From: Deltaproteobacteria bacterium
Lineage (GTDB): Bacteria > Myxococcota_A > Polyangia > Polyangiales > Sandaracinaceae
Reading direction: 5' to 3'
NCBI GenBank assembly: GCA_017303575.1
Contig: JAFLCL010000065.1
Coordinates: forward strand, 1-34,074
Length of the DNA: 34,074 nt
The notes beneath the pieces are model-generated. The model was given only the letters and a program-made list of their open reading frames with translations, had not been told where the DNA came from and searched no databases. This document shows positions 22,135-31,088 of the stretch, piece after piece. The position numbers and the translations under genes are program-made. Each line of letters begins with the position of its first letter. The stretch's first letter is position 1.

Positions 22135-23532
22135 GTGGGACTGACCTTCAACATGGGCGCGCGCCGCACTCTCAAGGGTGCGGCGCGCGGCGGCTTCGAG
22201 CTCCCTGCCGACGATCTCGTCACTCATGGCGTCGTCGTCGGCATGACGGGCTCGGGCAAGACGGGGCTCATCACGGTGCTCGTCGAGGAAGCGATCCGGA
22301 ACGGGATCCCGGTGCTCTTGCTCGACGTGAAGGGAGACCTCGCGAACCTCAAGCTCGCGTTCCCCAGCTACGACGCGAAGCACCTCGCATCTTGGGTCGA
22401 GGCCGCGCGCGGCGATGAAGACGGCGTCGCCGACGTCGCGCTCGTCGACGAGGTGGCCGCCGAGCGTCGCATGCAGCTGATGCAGTGGGGCATCTCGGAG
22501 GACGATCTCGCGCGCTACTGCGAGAGCACACACGTCCGCGTGATCACGCCGGGCAGCGACGCCGGTGAGCCGCTGCATCTCTTGAGCGCGCTCGAGCGCC
22601 GGAGCGCGCGCTGGGATCACGACGTCGTCAACGCGCGCGCAACGCTCGAAGCGGCGGTGTCGATGGTGCTGCGGCTCATGGGCCGCGATCCGGATCCCGC
22701 ACAGAGCCGCGCGCACGCGTTGCTCACCGCGATCGCGGAGCGACGTCTCGTCGCCAACATGCCGGCGGATCTCGCGTCGCTCCTGCCCGACATCATCACG
22801 CCGCCGTTCGAGACGATCGGCGCGCTCGACGTCGAGACGTACATCGGCCTGAAGGCGCGCGGTGAGCTGGCTGCCGATCTGAACACGCTGATCGCGTCGA
22901 GCTCGCTGGCGCGTTGGCGGCAGGGTCAGGACCTCGACGTCGGTAAGTGGATGGAGCCCGTCGACGGGAAGACGCCCGCGACGATCATCAGCGTCGCGCA
23001 CCTCCAAGACGACGAGCGCGCGCTCGCGCTGGGCGTGGTGCTGGAGGAAGCCCTCGCGTGGACGCGTTCGCGGCCGGGCACGAACAAGCTCCGCGGGATG
23101 ATCGTGTTCGACGAGATCTACGGCTACCTCCCGCCGCACCCGTACGACCCGCCCACGAAGAAGCCGCTGGTCGCGCTGATGAAGCAGGCCAGGGCCTTCG
23201 GCGTCGGGTGTATCGTTGCGACCCAGAACCCCATGGACCTCGACTACCGAGCGCTCTCGAACGCGGGGACCTGGATCCTCGGCCGCCTCCAGACGCCGGC
23301 CGACCTCAAGCGCGTCATCGAGGGCCTCGGCGAGACGATGAAGGGCCCGATCGCGAAGAAGCTCATGCGCATCGCGAAGCGCTGGTTCCTCGTCAGGATG
23401 GCCGGCACCAACGAACTGACGATGTTGCACCCGCGCTGGGCGATCTCCCTCCTACGCGGACCGATGACCGCTCTGGAGCTCAGGCGTGCCGGTGGCGAGA
23501 CTACACCGCGAGGAGCGGCGACACCTACCTAG
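22135..23532 (+). CDS. HerA/DUF853-like ATPase, possibly shortened at the C-terminus
   Basis: A 465-residue P-loop ATPase of the HerA/FtsK-like group. Walker A is GMTGSGKT (36-43), followed by GIPVLLLDVKGDLANL (the strand after helix 1). Walker B is GMIVFDEIYGYLP (about 321-333). A sensor-like segment, GCIVATQNPMDLDYRALSNAGTWILGRLQTPADLKRVIEGL, comes next. These proteins pump or handle DNA as hexamers. The GTG at 22135 directly follows the DUF2188 stop; an ATG at 22153 is an alternative. Related proteins, as I remember them, continue well past the LRGPMT segment, whereas this one ends about 25 residues later in a low-complexity tail (GGETTPRGAATPT). The following DNA is lower in GC, so the 3' end may have been replaced by an insertion. 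Confidence 0.85.
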   Translation: MGLTFNMGARRTLKGAARGGFELPADDLVTHGVVVGMTGSGKTGLITVLVEEAIRNGIPVLLLDVKGDLANLKLAFPSYDAKHLASWVEAARGDEDGVADVALVDEVAAERRMQLMQWGISEDDLARYCESTHVRVITPGSDAGEPLHLLSALERRSARWDHDVVNARATLEAAVSMVLRLMGRDPDPAQSRAHALLTAIAERRLVANMPADLASLLPDIITPPFETIGALDVETYIGLKARGELAADLNTLIASSSLARWRQGQDLDVGKWMEPVDGKTPATIISVAHLQDDERALALGVVLEEALAWTRSRPGTNKLRGMIVFDEIYGYLPPHPYDPPTKKPLVALMKQARAFGVGCIVATQNPMDLDYRALSNAGTWILGRLQTPADLKRVIEGLGETMKGPIAKKLMRIAKRWFLVRMAGTNELTMLHPRWAISLLRGPMTALELRRAGGETTPRGAATPT

Positions 23533-23638
23533 CGCAGGCCGGGCGCGAGAGCGCTTGTGCAACGGCCCAACGTTCCCGCAGACTTGCGGTCGAGAGGGTT
23601 AGAGACGCAGGTCAGCACGGAGCACCGCCGGGGGAGAC

Positions 23639-24814
23639 ATGAGCGCTAAGACCGACCGAGAGCACTTCGAAGAGTATCGAGATCAGACGCTCGCAAAGCA
23701 CACGATTCTGGAAAAGTACATCTTCGCGTACTTCAACATCGTCAAGAGGACGGGAGGATCGAATCTCGTCTATATCGATGGGTTCGCCGGTCGCGGTACC
23801 TACGACGGTGAGGACGGGCGCCCCATACCGGGCTCTCCGCTGCGGGCGCTACAAAAAATCGCATCGCACGCCGACCTCGCAAGCAAGGTAACAACCGTCT
23901 TCATCGAGAAGGACAGGCACCTCTACACTCAGTTGGTGGGACATCTGGAAGCGTTCCATTCCGCGAATCCGAGTATCCGGAAACCGCAGCACCAACTCGG
24001 CAGCTTCGCTCCGTCGATGGCCCAAGAACTGGATACGCTGGCAGCGAAGAACCGCACGATCGCGCCAGCGTTTGTTTTTGTGGACCCGTGCGGAGTCGAC
24101 GGAGCCGAATTTGGGATCATCGAACGCCTCTTGAAGAGTCAGGACAAGGCGGAGGTCTTCCTCTTCTTCAATATCGAAGGTGTTCGGCGCATTCTCGGCC
24201 TGCGAGACAAGATGGCTGACACGCTCTCGAAGTTGCTGGGAAGCGACGAACGCGCGCGACAACTCCTCCAACGCGTAGATGCGTGCCATACCGCTGCTGA
24301 ACGTGAGGAGGCAATCGTTACGTTCTACGAGGAGCTACTCCGCACACAGACCCCCGCCAGGTTTGTTGTTTCGTTCCGCGTCGAGAAGGAAGATCGAAAG
24401 ATCACGAGCCACTATCTCATCCACGCATCACAGCACCCCCTCGGATTCGCGATCATGAAGGACGTGATGTGGCGGGTTGGAAAGACGGCGGAGGGAAAGG
24501 GGGGGCTTGCGCTGGAGCAGGCCAGTTCGGTTCCGATGAACATGCTGTTCACGCCCGAATGGGAGGCAGTGCGGCAGTCGATTCTCGCAGAACTCCTGTC
24601 CGGCATGAAGAGGGTGAGTTACTTTTGCGTGGACCTGGTTCAGAAGCCCGCAAACAGGCTCTGCAGCAAGGCATACAAGACTGCGCTGCTCGAGCTTGAG
24701 GCCGAGAAGAGGATTGTGGTCATGAGTAAGACGGGCCTCCTTCCCGCAGGTGACCGGCCACGTCTGAAGGGCGTGCTGACCCTGGGTGACGACTACTACG
24801 TCAGGCTGCCGTAA
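23639..24814 (+). CDS. tcmP: Three-Cys-motif partner protein TcmP
   Basis: A 391-residue protein matching the TcmP family (TIGR04474). Diagnostic segments are NLVYIDGFAGRGTYDGEDGRPIPGSPLRAL (about 42-71), TVFIEKDRHLYTQL, APAFVFVDPCGVDGAEFGIIERLL (about 141-164) and EVFLFFNIEGVRRI. The fold resembles a Rossmann methyltransferase, but the reaction is not established. The ATG at 23639 has GGGGGAG about 4 bases upstream. The gene is convergent with its usual partner, a three-Cys-motif DUF5131/Gp37-Gp68 protein, and their 3' ends overlap by 14 bases. One 60-base stretch (24061-24120) is about 58% GC against about 77% in a stretch of recQ (28201-28260), indicating horizontal transfer. Confidence 0.9.
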   Translation: MSAKTDREHFEEYRDQTLAKHTILEKYIFAYFNIVKRTGGSNLVYIDGFAGRGTYDGEDGRPIPGSPLRALQKIASHADLASKVTTVFIEKDRHLYTQLVGHLEAFHSANPSIRKPQHQLGSFAPSMAQELDTLAAKNRTIAPAFVFVDPCGVDGAEFGIIERLLKSQDKAEVFLFFNIEGVRRILGLRDKMADTLSKLLGSDERARQLLQRVDACHTAAEREEAIVTFYEELLRTQTPARFVVSFRVEKEDRKITSHYLIHASQHPLGFAIMKDVMWRVGKTAEGKGGLALEQASSVPMNMLFTPEWEAVRQSILAELLSGMKRVSYFCVDLVQKPANRLCSKAYKTALLELEAEKRIVVMSKTGLLPAGDRPRLKGVLTLGDDYYVRLP

Positions 24815-25559
24815 CGCTGCGCACAGGCGGCATCTCGTCGTACGTCCTGCCATCGAGCGCCCGGCCAGCGGCCTTCTTGCGCACGCCGCCCCACTGCTTG
24901 AAGAAAAAGGGTACTGATGACGCAACGCAGTTCGCGTGTATCTGCTGAACCCAACTCTTCTCTATCGGGCGCGCCCCCGGTCCCGACTCGCCACCGACGA
25001 TTACCCAGTTCATCCCGCTGAGGTCCAGATCTGGCAGGCTTTCCAGCAGTGGTTCTAGCGAGAGGAAACGAACGTGCGCAGGAACCGTACGAAGATGGTC
25101 TATGCGCGATAGGTATCTGCTCGATTCAACGCTGACGCCCATCCACACATTGGAGGGCCACGGCAAATTGGACGCGACGGCGGCGAGGCGCTCGGCACGT
25201 TTCGTCAGGATCTGAAACGTGTGCTGCGGTGCGTTGCGCATCGTCGTGAACACCTTGTCGATAAACTCGAGTGGCACGTCCTCGTGAAACAGGTCGCTCA
25301 TCGAGTTCACGAAGACCACTCGACCACGACGCCACGAAAGAGGTTCGGAGAGCGCTTCGTGGACGAGCCTCACCTTGCCGGTCCACGCCGGCCCTTTCTT
25401 TCGAAGAACGGTGAGGCCCTCGTATGCGTGACCCGGACCGCTGAAGCGGTGCGCCATGCGCTCGGCATAGCAGCGCTCGCAACCGGGCGAGACGCGGGCG
25501 CACCCGCGGACGGGATTCCAGGTGGATTCGGTCCACTCGATGGAGGAGATGGTGCTCAT
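24801..25559 (-). CDS. DUF5131 / phage Gp37-Gp68 family three-Cys protein
   Basis: A 252-residue protein of normal family length. The N-terminus SIEWTESTWNPVRGC-x6-C-x2-CYAE carries the three-Cys motif (Cys20, Cys27, Cys30), like a radical-SAM or iron-sulfur cluster site. Later family signatures are VFVNSMSDLFHEDVP, FQILTKRAERL, VWMGVSVES, RFLSLEPLLESL, NWVIVGGESGPGARP and PFFFKQWGG. The family was named from phages and often travels with TcmP; the molecular role is not settled. It is transcribed divergently from the HTH regulator at 25674, with 114 bases between the starts, so the regulator may control it. The ATG at 25559 fits the family start; only a weak ribosome-binding site is visible. 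Confidence 0.92.
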   Translation of the reverse strand: MSTISSIEWTESTWNPVRGCARVSPGCERCYAERMAHRFSGPGHAYEGLTVLRKKGPAWTGKVRLVHEALSEPLSWRRGRVVFVNSMSDLFHEDVPLEFIDKVFTTMRNAPQHTFQILTKRAERLAAVASNLPWPSNVWMGVSVESSRYLSRIDHLRTVPAHVRFLSLEPLLESLPDLDLSGMNWVIVGGESGPGARPIEKSWVQQIHANCVASSVPFFFKQWGGVRKKAAGRALDGRTYDEMPPVRSVTAA

Positions 25560-25652
25560 GGCTCGCCGATGCGGAATCTATCGGAGGGGCCTGAGCGTAC
25601 CAGGTTTCCGGGTACAGACTGAACAAACAAACAGGCCCTTGCGCGCCGTGCA

Positions 25653-25670
25653 GAACGTTGATACACGTTC
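25653..25670. promoter_or_regulatory. Perfect inverted repeat before the HTH gene (putative operator)
   Basis: GAACGT-TGATAC-ACGTTC, 6-bp perfect arms with a 6-base spacer, ends 3 bases before the ATG at 25674. It occupies the place where a ribosome-binding site would be, and no other Shine-Dalgarno site is visible. The same half-site recurs as the palindrome TGAACGTTCA at 26337-26346, at the start of the next gene. This fits an autoregulatory operator. Confidence 0.6.
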
Positions 25671-25673
25671 ATC

Positions 25674-26339
25674 ATGGCGAGTGATGACGACGAGTTCGAT
25701 ACCATCGACCTGCACACGGACGTGAAGATCGCCGTGAATTCCAACTATCGCGGGTTGGTGGAAGCGATTGGGACCCGGCTCGGACGCCGACGCGGCTGGC
25801 AGCGCCGTGCGGCCGAGATGCTGGGGGTAAGCCCGTCACTCATCAGCCAGGTGCTGTCGACCGGCGGCCAGGCGCGCCTGAGCGACGACGTGCTGGGACG
25901 GGCGCAGCGAAGCCTCGGGATCGAACGCGACTTCTTCGTCGTCGGCTTCGACCCCGACGAAGCACTCGACACAGAGGCCGGTCGCCGCGCCCTCGCGGCC
26001 GCCCTGTTGGATGCGCGCGATCCGACGCACCTCACCCACAGCGTTCAGCAAGGGCCGCCTGCCTTGGTGACCGCGCATCGGTGGTTGACCAACGCCGTGG
26101 ACGACGTGGACGCGGAACCGGGAGATGGTTTCGACGACGTTTCGGAGGGCTTTCACGTGATGCTGATGGCCGTCCCGTTCGTCCGCAGCTTCGTCGCCTC
26201 CCGCGATCCGAGTCTCTCTCCGTCACGGAGGCGCCGGGCGCTCGCGAGGGCGCAGCTTGAGTTCGGACTCGAGTTTGCGGCGCTGCGCAACTGGCTGGTT
26301 GCGAATCCCCGCGAGCGGGTCGTCGGAGATCCTCCGTGA
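25674..26339 (+). CDS. HTH-domain protein, probable regulator
   Basis: A 221-residue protein. Residues about 40-75 form a Cro/Xre-like helix-turn-helix: RGWQRRAAEMLGVSPSLISQVLSTGGQARLSDDVL. The acidic N-terminus (MASDDDEFDTIDLHTD) and the C-terminal helical domain (FDPDEALDTEAGRRALAAALLD ... RRRRALARAQLEFGLEFAALRNWLV) match nothing I recognise. It is expected to bind the 18-base inverted repeat ending 3 bases before its ATG, and perhaps the divergent DUF5131 promoter. Its stop overlaps the next start (GTGA at 26336-26339), so the small downstream protein is translationally coupled to it. The start is chosen because ATG 25674 is the first after the operator. Confidence 0.8.
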   Translation: MASDDDEFDTIDLHTDVKIAVNSNYRGLVEAIGTRLGRRRGWQRRAAEMLGVSPSLISQVLSTGGQARLSDDVLGRAQRSLGIERDFFVVGFDPDEALDTEAGRRALAAALLDARDPTHLTHSVQQGPPALVTAHRWLTNAVDDVDAEPGDGFDDVSEGFHVMLMAVPFVRSFVASRDPSLSPSRRRRALARAQLEFGLEFAALRNWLVANPRERVVGDPP

Positions 26340-26608
26340 ACGTTCATAATCATACTTCCCGCGCGCAGCAGCCGAGGGGGACCCTCAGCATCTCGTTTTT
26401 CGATCTGGACGAGGCGCTCGGTGCGCTTGAGCGGCGGGGCTACACACAGTGTCCCGACGCGCCCCACTTGTACGTCAGTCCCTCAGGTCAGATGGTCGAG
26501 GTCGTGCAGTGCCTCGGGGGAGAGGTCGAACTGAAGATTGGCTCGAAAACTGGCGCCGCCAGCCGCGTCGCACCGCGTGAACTCGCGGTGTCGTGGCCCT
26601 CACCCTAG
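26336..26608 (+). CDS. Small hypothetical protein coupled to the HTH regulator
   Basis: A 90-residue protein with a GTG start at 26336 overlapping the regulator stop by 4 bases. No signal peptide or membrane segment is visible. The sequence suggests a compact alpha/beta fold (LSISFFDLDEALGALERRGYTQCPDAPHLYVSPSGQMVEVVQCLGGEVELKIG). I do not recognise the family. Its first codons contain the palindrome TGAACGTTCA (26337-26346), which shares half-sites with the operator in front of the regulator. The stop lies in a short hairpin (26606-26620). It may act together with the regulator or the TcmP module (inference). Confidence 0.65.
   Translation: MNVHNHTSRAQQPRGTLSISFFDLDEALGALERRGYTQCPDAPHLYVSPSGQMVEVVQCLGGEVELKIGSKTGAASRVAPRELAVSWPSP
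26337..26346. promoter_or_regulatory. Second GAACGTTC palindrome at the coupled gene start
   Basis: TGAACGTTCA is a perfect 10-base palindrome across the stop/start overlap of the regulator and the small gene. It shares GAACGT/ACGTTC half-sites with 25653-25670 but without the 6-base spacer. It may be a second, weaker site, or chance. Confidence 0.35.
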
Positions 26609-26620
26609 GGGCTGGCCCTA
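26606..26620. terminator. Short hairpin overlapping the stop codon, candidate terminator
   Basis: TAGGG-GCTGG-CCCTA gives a 5-bp stem in the gap between convergent genes ending at 26608 and 26663. There is no T-run, so it is only a candidate. Confidence 0.3.
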
Positions 26621-26662
26621 CGAGGTACCCGGCGCCGCAACCGAGGCCGTCGCGGCGCACCC

Positions 26663-27547
26663 TTAGGTCGCGGCGCGGAGGCAGCTCTCGAGCGTGGGGT
26701 GGGTGAACGTGAAGCTCGTCTTGCCGAGGGCCTCGGGGATCACGCGGCGGCTGGAGAGGAGCTCGTCGGCGAACTCGCCGAGGGCGGCGCGGAGGGCGAA
26801 CGTCGGGGCGGGAAGGAACGCCGGGCGGTGGAGGACCTTCGCGAGCGTGTCGGCGAACTCGCGCTGACGGACCGGCTCGGGGGCCGTGGCGTTGATCGGG
26901 CCGCGCACCTCGTCGTGATCGATCGCGTAGCGGATCGCGCCGATCAGATCGTCGAGGTGGATCCACGGCCACCACTGATCGCCTGGGCCCATCGTGCCGC
27001 CGAGGCCGAGCTTGAAGAGTGGGAGCATGCGCTCGAGCGCGCCGCCGTCCTTGCTCATCACGAGGCCGATGCGCACGCGCACCACACGCACGCCGAGGGC
27101 CTCTGCACGCTCGGCCTCGCGCTCCCACGCGACGCACACCTCGGCGAGGAAGTCCGAGCCCGCGCTCGCAGACTCGCCGAGGATCGACTCGCCTCGATCG
27201 CCGTAGAACCCGATCGCGCTCGCCGACACCAGCACGCGCGGGCGTTTCTCCGCGGGGAGCGCGGCGATCGCGTCGACGAGCTTGCGCGTGCCCTCCACGC
27301 GGCTTCGACGAATCGCGTCCTTCTTCTTCGTCGTCCAGCGCCCCGCGACCGGCTCGCCCTGGAGGTTCACGATCGCGTCCATCGCGACGTCGTCCGCACG
27401 CGGTGGCCAAGGACGCGCGCTGCCGCGCAGCTCGGCCGGTGCGCGCGAGGGATCGCGCGTGAACGCCGCCGTCTCGATGCCGTCGCTGCGCAGCGAACGA
27501 AGGAGATGCCGCCCCACGAGGCCCGTCGCGCCGGTGACTCCGATCAT
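26663..27547 (-). CDS. TIGR01777-type NAD-dependent epimerase (SDR39U1-like)
   Basis: A 294-residue extended SDR. It starts MIGVTGATGLVGRHLLRSL with the GxxGxxG cofactor motif (about 5-11). Family-specific segments are AIVNLQGEPVAGRWTTKKKDAIRRSRVEGTRKLV, SASAIGFYGDRG (the Tyr of the active site), RIGLVMSKDGGALERMLPLFKLGLGG, WWPWIHLDDLIGAIRYAI, and a C-terminal DUF1731-like part (PAFALRAALGEFADELLSSRRVIPEAL type, ending FTHPTLESCLRA). The length is typical for TIGR01777. The ATG at 27547 begins the Rossmann motif; upstream open frame is the divergent promoter and recQ antisense. It is a conserved chromosomal gene, probably a nucleotide-sugar epimerase relative with unknown substrate. Confidence 0.92.
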   Translation of the reverse strand: MIGVTGATGLVGRHLLRSLRSDGIETAAFTRDPSRAPAELRGSARPWPPRADDVAMDAIVNLQGEPVAGRWTTKKKDAIRRSRVEGTRKLVDAIAALPAEKRPRVLVSASAIGFYGDRGESILGESASAGSDFLAEVCVAWEREAERAEALGVRVVRVRIGLVMSKDGGALERMLPLFKLGLGGTMGPGDQWWPWIHLDDLIGAIRYAIDHDEVRGPINATAPEPVRQREFADTLAKVLHRPAFLPAPTFALRAALGEFADELLSSRRVIPEALGKTSFTFTHPTLESCLRAAT

Positions 27548-27620
27548 GACGACAGCTTGGGGCCGACCGACGGAAACGAGAAGCCGCGAGAACGTGCGCA
27601 ACGATGTGCGGAGGTCGTCG

Positions 27621-29645
<2,025 letters not shown>

Positions 29646-29709
29646 TTCGACACGAATCGTTCGGGCACCTCGAACGTCTGTTCCCGCGCTCCCCGAAGAT
29701 GGTCTGTCG

Positions 29710-30255
29710 ATGAACTCTCCGCGCACGTCACACCTCGTCTGCTTCGTGCTCGCGCTCACCGCGACGGTGGGCGCGCTCACGCCTGCGGACGTCGCCGCGC
29801 GCGCGAGGTGCATCGACGAGCGGTGCGGCAGGGTGACGGTGGAGGACGTGCCGCCGTTCATCCGTCCCCCGATCGTCGTGCCGCCGGTCGATCCGGGGCC
29901 TCCGCTTCCACGCACAGCGCTCGCGATCGGTGAGGTGCGGGCGCGGCTGAGCGCCCTCGGCCCGCGCGTCGACGAGTGCTTCGACACGCACTTCGAGGGC
30001 GACCGCGCGCCGCGCACCTACCCGATCACCGTGTTCGTGCACGGCGATGGCCGCTGGTCGCTCGGCTTCGGCGCGCGTGTGCGTGCGCCCCGCGCGGAGG
30101 ACGAGCTCCGCGGTCAGACCCCGCTCGAGGTCTGCGTGGCGGACTGGGTCTCGAGCGAGATCGGTCCGCGTCTCCAGCCGCCCGGAGGCCGCGCCACGCG
30201 TCGCGTCGCTGTCTCGTTCCGTCCTCACCTCTCGCCCGTGCCCGCGCGGCCCTGA
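29710..30255 (+). CDS. Secreted hypothetical protein, AgmX/PglI-like domain
   Basis: A 181-residue protein with a signal peptide (MNSPRTSHLVCFVLALTATVGALTPADVAARA). A Pro-rich linker (PPFIRPPIVVPPVDPGPPLP, about 48-67) follows. The domain has RARLSALGPRVDECFDTHF ... YPITVFVHGDGRWSLGFGARV ... LEVCVADWVSSEIGPRLQPP. The pattern of a helix ending in Cys followed by a 'v.V.GdG' strand recalls AgmX/PglI C-terminal domains of myxobacteria. The next gene repeats the same layout, so the two are likely paralogues secreted to the periplasm. The role is unknown. Confidence 0.72.
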   Translation: MNSPRTSHLVCFVLALTATVGALTPADVAARARCIDERCGRVTVEDVPPFIRPPIVVPPVDPGPPLPRTALAIGEVRARLSALGPRVDECFDTHFEGDRAPRTYPITVFVHGDGRWSLGFGARVRAPRAEDELRGQTPLEVCVADWVSSEIGPRLQPPGGRATRRVAVSFRPHLSPVPARP

Positions 30256-30277
30256 TCCCCACCGAGAAGAGACACGC

Positions 30278-31048
30278 ATGCGTACATCCCTCGTCCTCGC
30301 GCTCACCCTCGCGGCCCTCACGCTGTTCCACGCGCGGCCGGCGCACGCGCTCCGCGTCGCGATGCCGCGCGCGACGACCATCGCCGAGGTGCAGACGAAC
30401 CTCGCCGAGATCGAGCCCCAGGTGCAGGCGTGCGGTGTCTCGACGAGCACCACCACGCCCGCGCGGGTGATGGTGCACGTGCACGCGTTCCCGCAGGGCT
30501 TCTGGGGCGTGACGTTCGGCAGCGGCCGCGCGAGCACGCCCACGATCGGCGGCCGCGGCACCACCCCGTTCGAGCGCTGCGTCGCGCAGGCCATCGAGGC
30601 ACGCATCGGACCGCGCACCGAGCCGTTCACGGGCACGCGCCCGCGGGTCACCAGCCGCCGCTTCCGCCTCGTCGCCGCGGCCACGGGCACCCCCACGGTC
30701 AGCGTGGGGCCGCCCACCGTCGGCCCCATCACTGCGGCCTACGGCACGGCGGTGCGTCGGGTGCTCGCAAGCCGTCGGGCGCAGATCCAGGCGTGCTTTC
30801 CTCACACACCTCCTGCCCGCGCAGCGCGGACCGCGATCCGCTTCCGCGTCGAGGTCTCGCCGAGCGGCGCGATCCGCATCACGGGCCTCGAGCTCCCCGC
30901 ACACGTCGACTTCGCCAACACCGCGCAGTGCCTCGAGCGCGCGCTCGACGGCGTGACCGGTCCCACACAGACCGGCATTCTGCGTGGCGAGATCCCCTAC
31001 CAGGTGCAGATCGACGCGGCCCCTGCGGCCGATCCCGCGGCGCCCTGA
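30278..31048 (+). CDS. Secreted hypothetical protein with two AgmX/PglI-like repeats
   Basis: A 256-residue protein with a signal peptide MRTSLVLALTLAALTLFHARPAHA. Two related domains follow. The first (about 30-130: EIEPQVQACGVSTSTTTPARVMVHVHAFPQGFWGVTFGSG ... FERCVAQAIEARIG) resembles the whole preceding protein. The second (about 150-245: VLASRRAQIQACFPHTPPARAARTAIRFRVEVSPSGAIRITGLELP ... AQCLERALDGVTG) is closest to the AgmX/PglI pattern. It starts 22 bases after the upstream stop, with GAGAAGAG as a possible ribosome-binding site, and is probably in the same operon. The function is unknown. Confidence 0.75.
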   Translation: MRTSLVLALTLAALTLFHARPAHALRVAMPRATTIAEVQTNLAEIEPQVQACGVSTSTTTPARVMVHVHAFPQGFWGVTFGSGRASTPTIGGRGTTPFERCVAQAIEARIGPRTEPFTGTRPRVTSRRFRLVAAATGTPTVSVGPPTVGPITAAYGTAVRRVLASRRAQIQACFPHTPPARAARTAIRFRVEVSPSGAIRITGLELPAHVDFANTAQCLERALDGVTGPTQTGILRGEIPYQVQIDAAPAADPAAP

Positions 31049-31088
31049 TCGCAGATGGCGGGAAGACTCCCGCGGTCGGCAGCGAATC

